From: Lepturacanthus savala
Lineage: Eukaryota > Chordata > Actinopteri > Scombriformes > Trichiuridae
Assembly: GCA_030544235.1 (NCBI GenBank)
Contig: CM060481.1
Location: 17,660,392-17,724,391 of the forward strand
Length of the DNA stretch: 64,000 nt
Reading direction: 5' to 3'
Every line of letters starts with the position of its first letter. Within the stretch, counting starts at the first letter, position 1. A program made the translations under genes and the position numbers. Positions 13,501 through 27,600 of the stretch are shown piece by piece. Below the pieces are notes generated by a model. That model saw nothing but the letters and a program-made list of their open reading frames with translations, did no database searches and was not told the DNA's origin.

Positions 13501-16500
13501 AAAATTATATGTCTTTTCTCTCTTTTGTCTTCTCCGGCTCCTTTCTTTGCGAAAGTGCTACTGGAGCACACAAGAGTATTCTATGTGTGCAAATAAAACA
13601 GAGATGCCTTGTCTAATGCTGCTTTCAGTGCTTTAGGTGAAATCTCGTATACAACTGGACGCTGTAGATAATTAGAAAGTGTTGGAGTGCTTCAGATAAA
13701 ATGAAAGTGTAGTCAGCTGTTTATAGGGACAATTAGTGGTGTTTGGGGCCTGTTGTGAAATCGAATGTTTAAATTTCTGTAATTGTTTGTAGTTTTTCAG
13801 TGTTTCTTGTTTAATTGTACGTCATATATTAAATGGCATGCTTGAATTAATAAAGGTTCTGTTTATTTAGAGTTATTGTTGTTTCTGGGGTTTTTATCTG
13901 TGTTATCTATCATGTGATTTGTTGTATAGTAACAGTGTGATTGATCAGCCAGTGATCAGAATTAGTGGATTGGTGCTCAAAGCTACCTCAATATATTTAA
14001 TTGTTTTCCCGAGTCCTTTTTATGGCCGTGCATCTTCAAAGTGGGATCCGATATTACTCCGGAGGATTTAAACATGACTAAACAGCCTCAGTGTCATAAT
14101 TATAAAAGGAGTGGTGGACAAATCGCTGCTACGGCGACAGTGATTTTGCAGCCGAGGTGAGGTAGGAGGGACTGCAAGCCCGTGAAAGAACAAAACATAG
14201 AGGGGCTGTGTAGACTGGGACCCTAATATACTCTTTGATATTTGGGACACACACACACACACCTGAGTCCAGTCAAAAAACATGTTAAGTGTCTAGAAAG
14301 CCTGAACAAACCCAAACATGTCAGACTTCTGAAAGGCCTTCGGGTTCTGTTCCTGCATGAGTTTCAGTATCTGAGTGTCTTGTGTTACTGCTTTTTGCCA
14401 GGAATACCCCACGGTATGAAACCTGTTCATTATATATGCATTTTAATTCAAAAACTCAAAGTTAGATCTGAATTTGAGCTATCACACCTGCATTATACAC
14501 AAAGTTTAACATGCAGTGTGTATATTCAGCATCTATATGCTTCAAAATGTTTGAAAGGGAGATGTACAACATTAATAATGTATTTTTATTTAATTAAAGT
14601 TACAGATTTTTATTTTTTTTTAACTACACCCTGGCAAGAAAAAACTAGTTCCGAGCCCCTCTGCACCTCAAACGTCCTTACAACATCAAATAGTGTGATT
14701 GGGAGTGTTTATATTGTTAATTATGTGGAATTACAACTCCTTGAGAAAGTACACATTATCGAATAGGCAAATGTATTGTAGTATTGTGCAAAATGAAAAC
14801 TATACAAACAAAGCATAGATGCAGGGGTGCGTTGTTTCGTTTGATATGCGACATAAAGCAGAACACAGTAAGAAAAAGAGAACAATGGAAAGACAAAGAG
14901 GACCCAGCAACAATATGGCTTCTTTCAACACAGTCCCAGTTCAATCCCAACTCAACCTTGCTTCTCTTCACGAAGACAAAACAAGAGAGAAACAGAGAGA
15001 GAGAAAAGAGACGAGGAAGGAGGTGGAGAGAGAGAGAGAAAGAGAGTGAACAGAGAGTGGAGAGGCATTTTTTGAATTGAGTAGGACAGAGTGATCAAGA
15101 GGGAGCAATTGAATGTGTGGGAGTGCGAGAGAGAAAGAAAGCGAGGGGAAATAGAGACAGAGGTAGAAAAAGGAGGAGGATGAGGAGGAGGAGGAGCAGA
15201 GGGGAGGGAGAGAAACTGGGGCTGCACAATAGGCCTCGACATGAATGCACCTCGACACTCGTTTCCACACATCCCCTTCAATTTCAACTCTCTAATGGAA
15301 CTAGCGAGTCTCGGCACCCACTCACACACAGTGCACAAAGACAGCATTCACGCACACGCTCACACACATGCACGCACGAGCTCTCTCACACACACAAACA
15401 CATGCACCCTCACACACTTGTGACTGAATTTCATCCCTGTCAGATAAAGGAAAAGGGTGTGATGAATTGCACACATAAGGCTGAGCGTGCCTGTGTGTGT
15501 GTGTGTCTGTGTGTGTGTGTGTGTAACATGCATGCATCAGAGTGCCCGTCTTATGCTTCCTACCTCAGAGTTTGCGTGGGTGCGTACATGTGAAGGTCTT
15601 TAAATCATGGATGCTGCCACTTCTGTGTGTGTGTGTGTGTGTGTCCATTTGTCAAAGCCTACTCTCCTTTTCCAATATGGCTGTCACTGTGCGCCGTCAA
15701 TCATAAGACAGTGTGTGTGTGTGCGTGTTTGTGTGTGGACGGGCAGTGCCAGACGAGGTCACCGATAAGGGCCGGCCCTTCGGAGGCCCATCGCTCTCTC
15801 CCTCCTACAGCCCAAGCATAAATTACTCCCCCAGCTTCAGCCACACCGACTGATGTACGAGCACAGGCTCCTCACCCCCCGTCCGCTCAACGCTACATTT
15901 CATTCTTTGGTTTTAATGTTGCTCCGATTCCAACCGCACTGACTTCACTGGATTTAGCTGCTAAGCATGTTTAACGGCAAATTAAACGGAGAAGCAGAGA
16001 TAAAACAACCATTATTACTGAAGGTTACGTGAAATAGTTGTGCTGTCAAAACTTTGGTTTACACACATTCAAAGTAGGGATGTCCCTATCAAGACCCCCC
16101 CCCCCCCGATCCAAGGTCGATATGACCATCTGCCAATAGTATCCTGATCAGATATTCATATTTTAGTAGTTAATACAGCATGCAACTTATTAAAATCAGT
16201 GTGACATATATACTTGGTTGCTGAATATCTTTGGAATGCCTTAAAATATTTCCTGCATCCAAAATAGTTCTTTAAATAAATAAAAAAAAATGTATCTTAC
16301 AAAATACAAAAAATATCTTGTTAGAGGTCCTTACAAACAACTTATCAAATTGATTTTTAGTTGCTGTATCAAATTGGCCGTATTGACTGCAGCTGTTCCT
16401 AGTGCCTCGTGAAATGTTTGCATCGCAGACAGTACAAGTTTCCGTTGGAGTGCTTTAGTTTCACAATTCAAAAAACAAACATGTTTCCACACTACAGAGA

Positions 16501-18577
16501 TTTCAGCTGCAGGTATGAAAGGGCACGCTTCTGCATCCTGCCACGAACTGTGCTCTCTGCTCATCTATGACACCTGTGACACAGCTGATGTAAAACAAAA
16601 GGAGTAGGTTTCACTTCTTGCTGAATATATATACAGATCAGTTAGACAAAAAACAAACAACTTGATCAGATCGGGACGTCCCTAATTTAAATGTCTCTGA
16701 ACACTCGCAAAGTGACGGGATGAACGCCGCATGAACGGCCAATCAGTGAGCTGCAGGTGTGCGATGGGGAGAACGGAGCTGGGAATGCACAGCTGTGTCT
16801 ACAGCCGCACAGCAACAATGTGTACAGAGTGTTTTTGGATGTTCAAGGTTCTGGAAGCTGTATTCTTCTTCTCTTTTTTCCCCTCTCTCTCTCTCTCTCT
16901 TGAGTGACTGTCAGCTGGAGCAGATCCAAGGTTTTGATGGCCGTGAAATTCCCAAAGATGAATTACCAAGAAGAACACAGAGCAGCGGCGATGACAGACT
17001 GCAATGCAGGACTCTGGTGTAGTCCTTGAGACAACATCCAGTCACCAAGTTCAAATCGATGTTATCCACACTACTAATCGACAGAAGTTTGATGTGGAGG
17101 CAAAAAGCAAAACCAAGAAAAAATCATATTCATTTATATGCACACGCAGCTTGAACCCATTTTAAGATTTTTGGATCAGTTTCACATAAGTTGCACAAAA
17201 TATTGTTCTGGGTTAGCTGCGGTTTTCTGTCTCTTGCGGAGTTTCGTTTAAAGCCGGATGCACGGTGTGCGACCTTTGATGGTCCCAGGTGAAAGAAGAC
17301 TAAACGTGGCGAATATCGCATGGTGAGAGACTTTCACGTGGTCTCGTGATCAAAGACAGCCCTGGAAAAACGTTCCAACAACGTCCAAATTTTAGGATCA
17401 GCATCGATCACAATCTGACACCCAAGTTCGGCAGGTCCATGTCGCACAGTGTGGCCTGTAATAAACTTATACGACGGTCTTGTTTCGCTCCTGGAACACA
17501 TGTGCGTAGGATGTCGTCCAAAAGAGGAACTCCCACTCACTGTCAGTTCAAAATTTATTCACCGCAGCTGTTGAAGCTCACGAGCAGCATCGAAATTTAG
17601 AGTGATTCCCAATAGGAGACTGACACAATAATCTCCTAAACAAAGTTAGAATATTTAGAAGTGATAGCCATGAAATGATCCTGACTTATGGTTACACTGT
17701 CCGGGGGAGTCGGTCCTGATATGGTTTGAACATTAAGGCTATTTAAAGAAAACATTCAAACATGCAAATGCTATTCACGCACGTACAGCAGTTTTATACA
17801 CCATGTGATGGAAAATACAAGTTTAAATGTAGACTCACCTGTTTGTGCATCTCAATATTGAGCCCGTAGGACATCTCATAGTACTATAAAGAGAGGGAGA
17901 AAGAACGTGTATGATTTATTCTTGTGCCTATGGGAATTTTTTTTTTTTTTTTTTTTTTGAGAATGCGCAACTCACCTAAAAAGGTATAAAAATAGACATC
18001 AAACTCCTGTACTGTGCAGTTCTGTGCAAACACTTTTTGTACAACTCTCAAATAGGATGACCCAAACATAACCAGCACATATATAACATATCAAGAACAT
18101 ATCTGGATCAATTAAAATCAGATGTATTGTGTAGTTGATGTTCATTACACATTAATAGAAGATCAGACTGAAATATTTTGGAAATAATAGCTGATTTACC
18201 AATAGCTCCGTGATGTTCATAATAACAAAACTGTGAATCATAATTCACATTATTAAAAAAATGAGACACAAGAACAGCACTGTTAATATTTCCCAGACCT
18301 CTACTGATGTGCACAGAGCAAACAGAAAGAACAAAGCTCTACACACAAAGGGCAACTGTGCAATTTTGAAGATTTTCAATCACTGTGATGCTAAAATCTA
18401 AGTAATAAGGCTCAGGTTAAAAAGAATAGACATCAATTTACATTTTAAAGATCCCGGATTTCGGAGGCTACACATAGAAACGTGGCTGCATGCACACGTA
18501 CACCAAGATGAGAAGACACACTGATACAAATAGGAAAAAGGAACAGAGAAAAAAAGGACAGACCATAGAGAAAGCGG

Positions 18578-18642
<65 letters not shown>

Positions 18643-21600
18643 CGGTGTTAATGAGAGGGCCACCCTCTAGGCGTCAACCCTGTTAATCACCCACTCTGTC
18701 TGCAGGGGGACTGGCTCTGTCACTGGAAAACAAACAACACACAGATCTCCTCACACATAAATGCACATGCACACACGCGCGCACACACACACGCACGCAG
18801 ACGTTTGTCACTCGCGCACACACCGTTGTTGATTTCTTTTCGATCTCACACTGACACTATCTTACATGCACATGCACGTACACACACACACACTCGCTCT
18901 TTTTTTTCTGTGTAGCAGCTCTGGCCCACGTGGAAGCTCCCTAAAGTAATTACAGCGCTGGGGAAATGGAGGTGCTGCCGCTGGCCGGGGGAGTAGGGCA
19001 ACCCGATATGCTATTAGAGGAAGAGTTGGGGAGGGGGGTGGGGGCGGGGGGGTTGTCGTAGTGGGGATACAAGGCCAGGCCTGCCACTGATGGAGCAGAA
19101 GTGCAATTGAAAGTGTGCGTGCATGGTGTGTAAGAGGTGAGGACTGTGTGTTTATGTTAGTGTGTGTGTGTGTATGTGTGTGTGTGTGTGTGTGTGGAAG
19201 GAAGGAGTGAAGGAGGAGGGGTGAGCCATATTCCAGTCATCGCTCAGGTTTAACGTTTTGAACTAAATCTGAGAACGGTTTTAACGGGAAAAAAAAAAAG
19301 ATGTATTTTCCGAGAAAAATATAATTAACGTTGCTTTTCAAAGATTCTCTTTGTGCATGATTTGATTACAGCTAGAGTACGCAGGGTATTTCTACAAGTT
19401 AAATCTTTTAAAGACCCATTTAGGACCATTTATATGAAAGTTAACAGCTATTTCACAGCCTAATATTTTTTCCACTAAAACCTCACCTGTAGTAGTAGCA
19501 CGCGCATTGTGAATATGTTCAATACAGCAAACGGGATGAACAAGTCATTTCCATGTTCACCATTTATTGTTGGTGAACATGGAACTTGGCACGGCCCCTA
19601 ACACGGACCGCAGCAAATGGTAGTAGACTGGCCAAGTGGAGGAGACACTGTTTTCTGGTAAAATGTAAAACTGCAAGGAAAAGTTGACAGTAATATTATA
19701 GTATATCAGAGTATGATGATGTTGTTATATGCAAACTCTTCACAGTTCTTCCAGTCTTTCGTGATTTTGAGATCGCATGAATTCCAGTATATCAGCAATA
19801 AACCGCACATTTTTCCAAAGCCACATACTTCCTAATATGTTACATAATTTTTACAAACTAAGCCAAAATACCACCCATCCTTCATAAAAACCATAGATTC
19901 TTTCTGCAAATAAATCCCAGTCGCCTTCTTTTATCTCTGTGAGGGTCCGAGCCGATCAGCGTTCCTAAGTTTTACACAAAATTAAAAAGCACAAATAAAA
20001 CCAAACGTCAAGCCAATACCCAGTAATATAATAATGACCACAATATAGCAACCGCATGTACAAAGACACTAAGATGCTAAAATGCAACTTCTTAGACTTA
20101 GAAGGCAAAAATCATGTTTGTATGAATGGGAACAATTGTTGTACACATGTTTAGCATAGCTCACTACTTTCCTACATGTAATTTCAATGGAAAATGTTGC
20201 CAGTTTATTTGTAAGGAAACAAGACATGTAATAAATGAGTGACAGTGCAGTTTTTTAATAACATGAACTGTTGCACTTATACAACACAATTCAGTGAGAT
20301 CATAATAGATGAAATGTAGTAGTAGCAGTAGTTTGAATTTCAAATTAAAAGTGACGGCAGTCCTCACTAAATGTAGTTTTGCTTAAAGTCCTTGTAGCTT
20401 ATGTGCATCTACTCAAAAATGTAATCAAAGCGTCTCAGCAGGCTAAGTGAACTTTACAAGAGGAATGATTGTTCTGCTTTGTATTTTCTCTTACACGTTT
20501 CCGCAGCCAGGAATGTTTGCTGATAGATAAGAGAACAAAGGGCAGATTGATTAAAATTCCACACAATATCAAAAATCTGTGGCAGTTAAGTCATTTCCAG
20601 TGTTTGTGCTTATAAGGCATGCGTAATAAGGTGAGTCACCAAATTCTACACAGAGCGAAAAAAGTCATACATATGTATTTGGCTTAGTCTTGTTTCTTTT
20701 AGCGTTAGCAAAGCAGTGTTTGAAAGATAACCAGTCATAAAAAAACACTTTTAGAGGCAAAAACCAAACAGCTGCAAGCTATAGTGCTCTTTATGGTGCT
20801 ATACAGACTGATCAATACCAAACACTGTTGAACATTCTGATGAAAACAAATATTCCACTTCTCACTTTTATGATAATATCAGCTTGTAGTAACCAAACAT
20901 CCCCCAGAGAAGTATAAGACCATCAAAGGAATCATGTAAACATAACTGGGAATACTGGGAAACTCTCTGGCTTTATTTCACCTGGATAACCCACAGTGAT
21001 TAAACACAATAGAGAAAATACAGGTTTTTGTCAATGTCACAGATGAGAAAATGCAACATGGGTTAATCTTGACATTTTTGAATTTCAAGATGTGTGTGAT
21101 AATTTACATGATTTTGCTTTTCTCTCAGAATATGTGTGCATACGTGAGTGGCTGTTATAAGGCTGATGATGCCCGAATGTGTGTGTGTGTGCATTCACGC
21201 CTGTGTGCAACACAGAGAGAAAGCGCGTGCGTGCGTGCACATGTGTGTGTGTGTGTGTGTATGAGCAAGAGAGAGAGTGAGTGTGTGTGTGTGCTGGCTG
21301 ATGGGGGAGAGAGCAGTGCGGCGGCACAGATTAGATGAGATTAAAGCCAGTCAGAGGATCAATTAGAGGCAAAACATCAGACGGCTACACAGCCACAGCC
21401 AGCAACAATGAGATTAGCCCCGAGGTGGAGCAGAGAGCGGGCAAGCACATCTGTGTGTGCCTGTTTGTGTGTGAACATGTGTGTGTGTGTGTGCAGGGGG
21501 AACAGAAAGACGCGGGGGAAAGAGGAAGAAAAGGAGAGGGGGGAAAAAAAAAATCACAGTAAATCACACACATAAGCTCAGAAACAAAAGGGTGAATCTT

Positions 21601-24600
21601 AAAGGATTATTCCAGTTTACTTCGCCTAAAGCCTTATTTTCATATTTTGAAATTTCATATTTTCAACGATGGGTTTCCCTGGAACTGACGATGCAGCAGT
21701 GAGGGAGTTAACAACAGAACAGTGGAGCACTCCCTTTCTGAATTGTGACCCCAAGAATCGTAATCTAGGCAAATATATTCTTGAAGTGAATATATCATGC
21801 ACATTTCCAGGTCTACATTTTTATTCAAGGGCTCTGCTGGAATATCTTTGCATGATTTAAAGTTAAAATTATGCTTATTTATCTTACTCTGGCCTGTTAC
21901 AGAGCCCCTCAGTTCAGCCTCTGTCTGAAAAAGGATGTTTTAACTCCTGTCTCTTTAAAATGGGATAGTTTGTATTTTTGAATACAGGGTCCGTATTTAT
22001 CCATGTGCTACAGGGCTGGGTGATATGACTTTAAATTAATATCACGATTATTTCAAACATTTGTCTTGATTATGATTAATGAACGATGAGTTGTGTTCTT
22101 GTTTTCCGCTCAGAGTTATCTGACAAGGTCTGTACCACAGTGGGGCTGTTTAATGATCTCTAGCCGTCTACATATTGATGTGATTCAAACAAACTAAGCT
22201 GTGCAGATTCGTGATGAGTGGCCATCTCAACTCCGGCCCCTTCTCTGTGTGGGTGCAGGAGACGCAAGCCCCCCCCCCTTACTGAGAATCCGGGTACAGG
22301 GGAGCAATGAAACGGTGGTAACGTAGAGGCAGTGAAAGGCGGTAAAGACTGTGTGTTAATGTTATTAACCTAATTTATGTGCGCTCGTTTTATTTCTCGG
22401 TGTGAGAGTCTCTGCTTTTAATTGTCTTTTATTGTTGCCGTCTTCCTGTCGCGCTAGTTTCTCTGCTCTCTTCTCTGCTTCTTTTCACCGCACGTAAGCA
22501 GGGAGTCTGTCTGGGATCAGTAAAAAAGTATAATCGTGAACATGGGCAACAGGGAAAAGTAGTAACCCGAATTAACCATCAGGAGCAAACTAGAACGGTT
22601 TTAGAGGTTCTAAGGCTACGTTTGGACTGCAGTGCTTAATGCTCATTTCAGATTTTTTTGGTGAAATTCCATTTTTTTTCATTTACATATTCAATTAAAA
22701 GTGACTTGTATGTAATATCCAGTGTCAACTGCCCCAAAAGTGACACTATTTGCGAGTATCTAGCCATTTTAAAGTTGCTACCAGAGCTACCACATGTACA
22801 ACATATTTTTAAAGGGGGACATGAAGGAAGAAAAGAACAAGGGATTTGGACGTGGTTGTTGCTTTCTTCACTGATTCCTCTTACTTCAGCACAGAATAGT
22901 GACGTTTCTTGCTTGTTAATGACGTGTAGGTCAGATGAACATGACCTAGCCGTTTAGATTGTCATTAAAAGATCAAATAAAGGTCACGTAGAGGCATACA
23001 AATCTAATTTGGGTCACTTCAGGCTGCAGTCTCAACGTAGGCCAAATGTTTGTTACAATACGTGTTCGGTTAATTTCCCAGCCCGATATGTTTGCTGTAA
23101 TTTTAACAGACAATCAGCAGTATAAAAAAACACAAAAAAACACGTTATGTCCCAACCCTTCAAGCTAACGTGTTTAAAATATCTAGGATTGTTCGTAGTT
23201 GCTTCCCAGGGTGATCAAGGTGTTTAACAATGTTGCTGCATTCCAAGACTTCAGCAATTAACTTGATAAATACAATTCTGTACAACATAGAACAGATGGA
23301 CAATCTTATGAAAAAAAGACCCAAGTAGTAATGAACCAGGATTATTGTTTGTGGAACAATTTTAGGAGGAACAGCTACACACACATAAAAAAAAAGAAAA
23401 ATCACTGCAAAGGGGAGGTGGAGGAATAGGAAGGAACAAGAAAAGACGGAATAGTTATTCACAGAAGGGGCAAAAATGCCTCATACACATCAATATCTAA
23501 AGCGCTATGTTTGAAGCACCAAAAAAGTTGAAATCACACGAAAATCAAATACGACGCTGTTCAAACATGCTGTTGTGACGACCCCGTCCTCTTTTCTGGT
23601 CATTTCTTGATGTGTTTGTTTTTTTTTCAGGCTTATTTCAGGTAGATGGGTGGAGCTACTAATTGGATGTACACTTGGGAAGGCTGGGCCAAGGTTATTT
23701 AGCTGGCTCCTCCTTCTCATTCACTCTCTCTCTCCCTCAGATCACCTGCTGCCTGTTTGGTTTGTGTTTCCTTGTTTTACCATCACCACACCTCATGAGC
23801 ATCCAACACTGCATACATCACTGATGTTACAGATTACAGACTTCTTTAGGTTGTTTTGATGTATCTAAATAAAATTTCAGGTTAAGGTACTTGATAAAGT
23901 GTGTGGTCTCCCATTTTTGTCTTGCTCTCTGAGCCAGGGCTATGACAAAATGGGGGCTCGTCGACTTAATTTGGAGAAGATGTAGACTTAACATTTAGTA
24001 GGTTTCAGTCAATTTGTGCCAGGTTGTTGATTCGGTTGGGACTGTTTGTACAGGGTGGTAGATTTTCAAATTGCTGCTCTGTGTTTTGTTACTGGTACAT
24101 TTGTTGGGAGATTCACACATGTTTAACTGGTTTGAGGTTTTGGTAATTGGTTAATGGAGAAAAACTGTGATCATTTTGATGGTTGGATTCATTACATTGT
24201 ATATTTTCCACATTTTTCTTTGTGTTAACTGTCAAGGGAGAGCCATTATTATAGGAGTTTTTCCCCAGATAGGATAAGGGGTGGATCTTGTTTAGAAGGT
24301 TCACTTTTCTCAATTCTAGGCCGGTGGTGAACGTGGGTAGAGCAAAGCTCGGGAGCACCTCCGTGGCTATGGGAAAGTGCCCACTTGCGGGTTGCTTTTT
24401 TCTCTCCACTGGTTTCGTGTGCATAAGTACCCCCCACATGTGACTGCCAGAAGACTAGGGTTGAGTTAGTTAGTTTTTGGGTATTAAAGGTTAGGGGGGA
24501 ACTCTCCTTATAATTTTTGGTTTCTCTAAATACAGGTTTGCATAAGGTAATTTGGGAAAATATATTGTAGATTATACTGTTCTGTTTGCTTTATCCATAT

Positions 24601-27600
24601 CGTAAATCTGAGTTTTGATAATGGCTTCTGTGGATGATTTTTTTCAAGCTCCTTCTGATCACCTTCTCACCCAGTACACTAAAGACCAGCTTTTAAAAAT
24701 AGCTGATCATTATGGGGTTGAGATTGGTGATAAACGGTTGAAAGAAAATATTAGAGCCATTTTGAAGGCAAACTTGGTGGAGTCTGGAATCCTTAAAAGG
24801 GAGGAATTTCAGGCCCAGGTGACCAATGCGACATTGAGTTTTGAACAACAGAAAGAATTGTTAACGATGAAATTGGAATATGAGAAATTTAAACAACAAA
24901 AGGAATTGGAAGTACAGTTAGAGCTTGAAAAAATGAAATTTAAAACTGAACAGACCAAATTAGAGTTGGAACATTATAAGCTGAATCTGATTAAAGACGG
25001 CAAGTTTAATGATAGTTCAGACAGGGACAATGTGGGGTCTAGTGAAATGTCTTCTCGATCTGATTTAAGTACAAAGTTAAGGATGGTGCCAAAATTCAAT
25101 GAGAAAGATCCGGACACATTCTTTTCTTTGTTTGAGCGGGTTGCGGAAATTTGTGAGTGGCTAGACACAGAACGTACCCTGTTGCTGCAATGCGTCTTTA
25201 CTGGAAAAGCACAGGAGGCATATTCTGCATTAAGTTCAGCAGATAGTAAAATCTATGTTAAAGTGAAAACTGCTGTATTAAAAGCCTATGAGTTGGTACC
25301 TGAAGCCTATCGACAACATTTCAGGGGTATGAGAAAGCGAGAGCACCAGACTCATGTGGAATTTGTGAGGGATATGGTTCTCCAGTTTAATCGCTGGTGT
25401 GCGGCATCAGAAGTTGTCACTTTTCAACAGCTTTGTGATTTGGTAGCACTTGAACAATTTAAAAACTGTGTACCAGAGAGTGTTGCTACTTATTTAAATG
25501 AAAGAAAAGTTAAAACACCCCAGGAAGCAGCAGTGCTGGCTGATGAGTACATCCTGACTCATAAAAATACATTTGGTGATGACAGATTTGAGGTGCAGAA
25601 TAGTGGTTCGGTACGTAAAAACAAATCTTTTCTGTTACATGGGGAGTCTAGCTGGAAGAAAGGTGATCCCAGTAACAGTTGTAATTATTGTCAGCGTAAA
25701 GGGCACTGGAAAAGTGATTGTCCTGTCCTTAAAGGAAAATCTAAGTTCTCAGGTAATGCACAGGTAAAGCCAGCTGCTTTGGCTGCTTCTGTTGTTTCAG
25801 CCCAGAAGATGCTCCAAATACATAGTCCCAATGACCTCTCTGCTGTGGCTGAGTCAAAAGGTGATGACTTTTCAGCTTTTATTTCAGATGGTTATGTCTC
25901 CCTGTTTGGGGAGAAGGTGTCAATTAAAATCTTGAGAGACACTGGGGCAAAACATAGTTTTATTTGTGAGTCTGTCCTTCCTTTCTCCTCACATTCAAGT
26001 ACTGGGAATTTCATTTTGATGCGGGGAATGGGCATGACTATTATTCCAGTGCCAGTACATAAAATGGAGTTGGTTTGTGGTTTGGTTACCGGAAAGGTGG
26101 AAGTTGGTGTCCGTCCAGCCTTGCCTGTCGAAGGGATTGGCATGATTCTTGGCAATGATTTGGCAGGAAGTAGAGTTTGGGCTGATGTTCCACCTTATGT
26201 TGTCACTCAGGTTCCTGAATTGCCACGATCACAGACGGAGGTGGTGGGAACACCTGAGGTTTTGCCTGAGGTGGAGGTGTTTCCAGTCTGTGCAGTAACT
26301 CGAGCAATGGGGCAGAGAAAAGATGAGGCTGCAAAGCAGGTTGTAGCCGAGTCTAAAGTGGTTATCCCTGTGCCTCTTGAGTCCATCTCTCATGGAGAGT
26401 TGATTGAGGAACAAAAGTCAGATCCTTCACTAAAAGCACTTTTTGAGTTGGAGTCTCCTGTGGAGGACATGGAAACTGCAGCCCAGGGTTATTTTGTGCA
26501 AAATAATATCCTGGTTCGTAAATGGTGTCCACAAGGAGACAATTTTGTGGGAAAATCAGTGGTGCAAATTGTGGTGCCGGCCAAATTTAGAGAGATGGTG
26601 ATGAAAGCCTCACATGATGGTGTAGCAGGACATATGGGGGTTCAAAAAACATATCATCGGATCTTGTGTCATTTTTTTTGGCCTCGACTGAAAAGGGATG
26701 TATCTGCTTATATAAAGACGTGCCACACTTGTCAGTTGACGGGTAAGCCTAATCAGACTATAAGTCCAGCACCATTGTATCCTGTACCAGCATTAGGTCA
26801 ACCGTTTGAGTACTTGATTATGGACTGTGTAGGTCCACTACCTCCTTCAAAATCTGGTAGCAAGTATTTGTTGACGGTGATGTGTCAGGCTACTAGGTAT
26901 CCTGCGGCTTATCCGTTGCGCTCCATCACGACCAAGTCGGTAGTGAAGGCATTGTCACAGTTTATTTCCGTGTTTGGCATCCCCAAAGTGATTCAAACGG
27001 ACCAAGGTTCCAACTTTCGCTCTCAACTGTTTTCACAGGTTTTGCAGCAGCTTCAAATTAAACATAATAAATCATCAGCATATCATCCTCAAAGTCAAGG
27101 TGCGTTAGAACGGTTTCATCAAACTCTCAAGTCACTCTGGCGTGCTTATTGCACAGAGCTTGATCGTGACTGGGAGGAGGGTTTGCCTTGGTTGTTGCTG
27201 GCTGCAAGAGAAGTAGTTCAGGTGAGCACTGGTTTTTGTCCAAATGACTTGGTTTTTGGGCATTCAGTACGTGGTCCTGTGGCAGTTTTGCAGAGTGGTT
27301 GCAAACAGTCGGAGCCACCATCAAACTTGATTGATTATGTCAACGGTTTTAGACACAGATTATATGTGGCGGGGAAAATGGCAAAACACAGGTTGGAAAA
27401 ATCACAGAAAAAGATGAAATCACTGTTCGATCGAAAAGCAAAACAGCGGCAGTTCAATCTGGGTGATCAGGTTATGTTACTGCTACCAGTTGTGGGTTCG
27501 CCATTTCAGGCGAAATTTACTGGTCCATTCCCGATTAAAAAGCAAGTTTCTGAGCAGGATTATTTGATTTCAATGCCAAATGGAAAATCAAAGTTATGCC

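Larger units (their letters stand above)
10246..17838 (-). other. tle5: tle5 intron 4
   Basis: The intron is about 7.6 kb. It contains a hAT-like relic (about 10398-11085), a CA-rich tract (about 12955-13135), a GA-rich purine tract (about 14975-15215), CA and TG microsatellites (about 15325-15420 and 15490-15740), and a terminal-inverted-repeat element (16075-16684). The remaining sequence shows no recognisable exon. Confidence 0.8.

Noticed and set aside
24113..24439. 108-codon minus-strand frame in the retrotransposon leader
   Set aside because: It is antisense to the element, with no known domain and no initiation context. It is probably chance.
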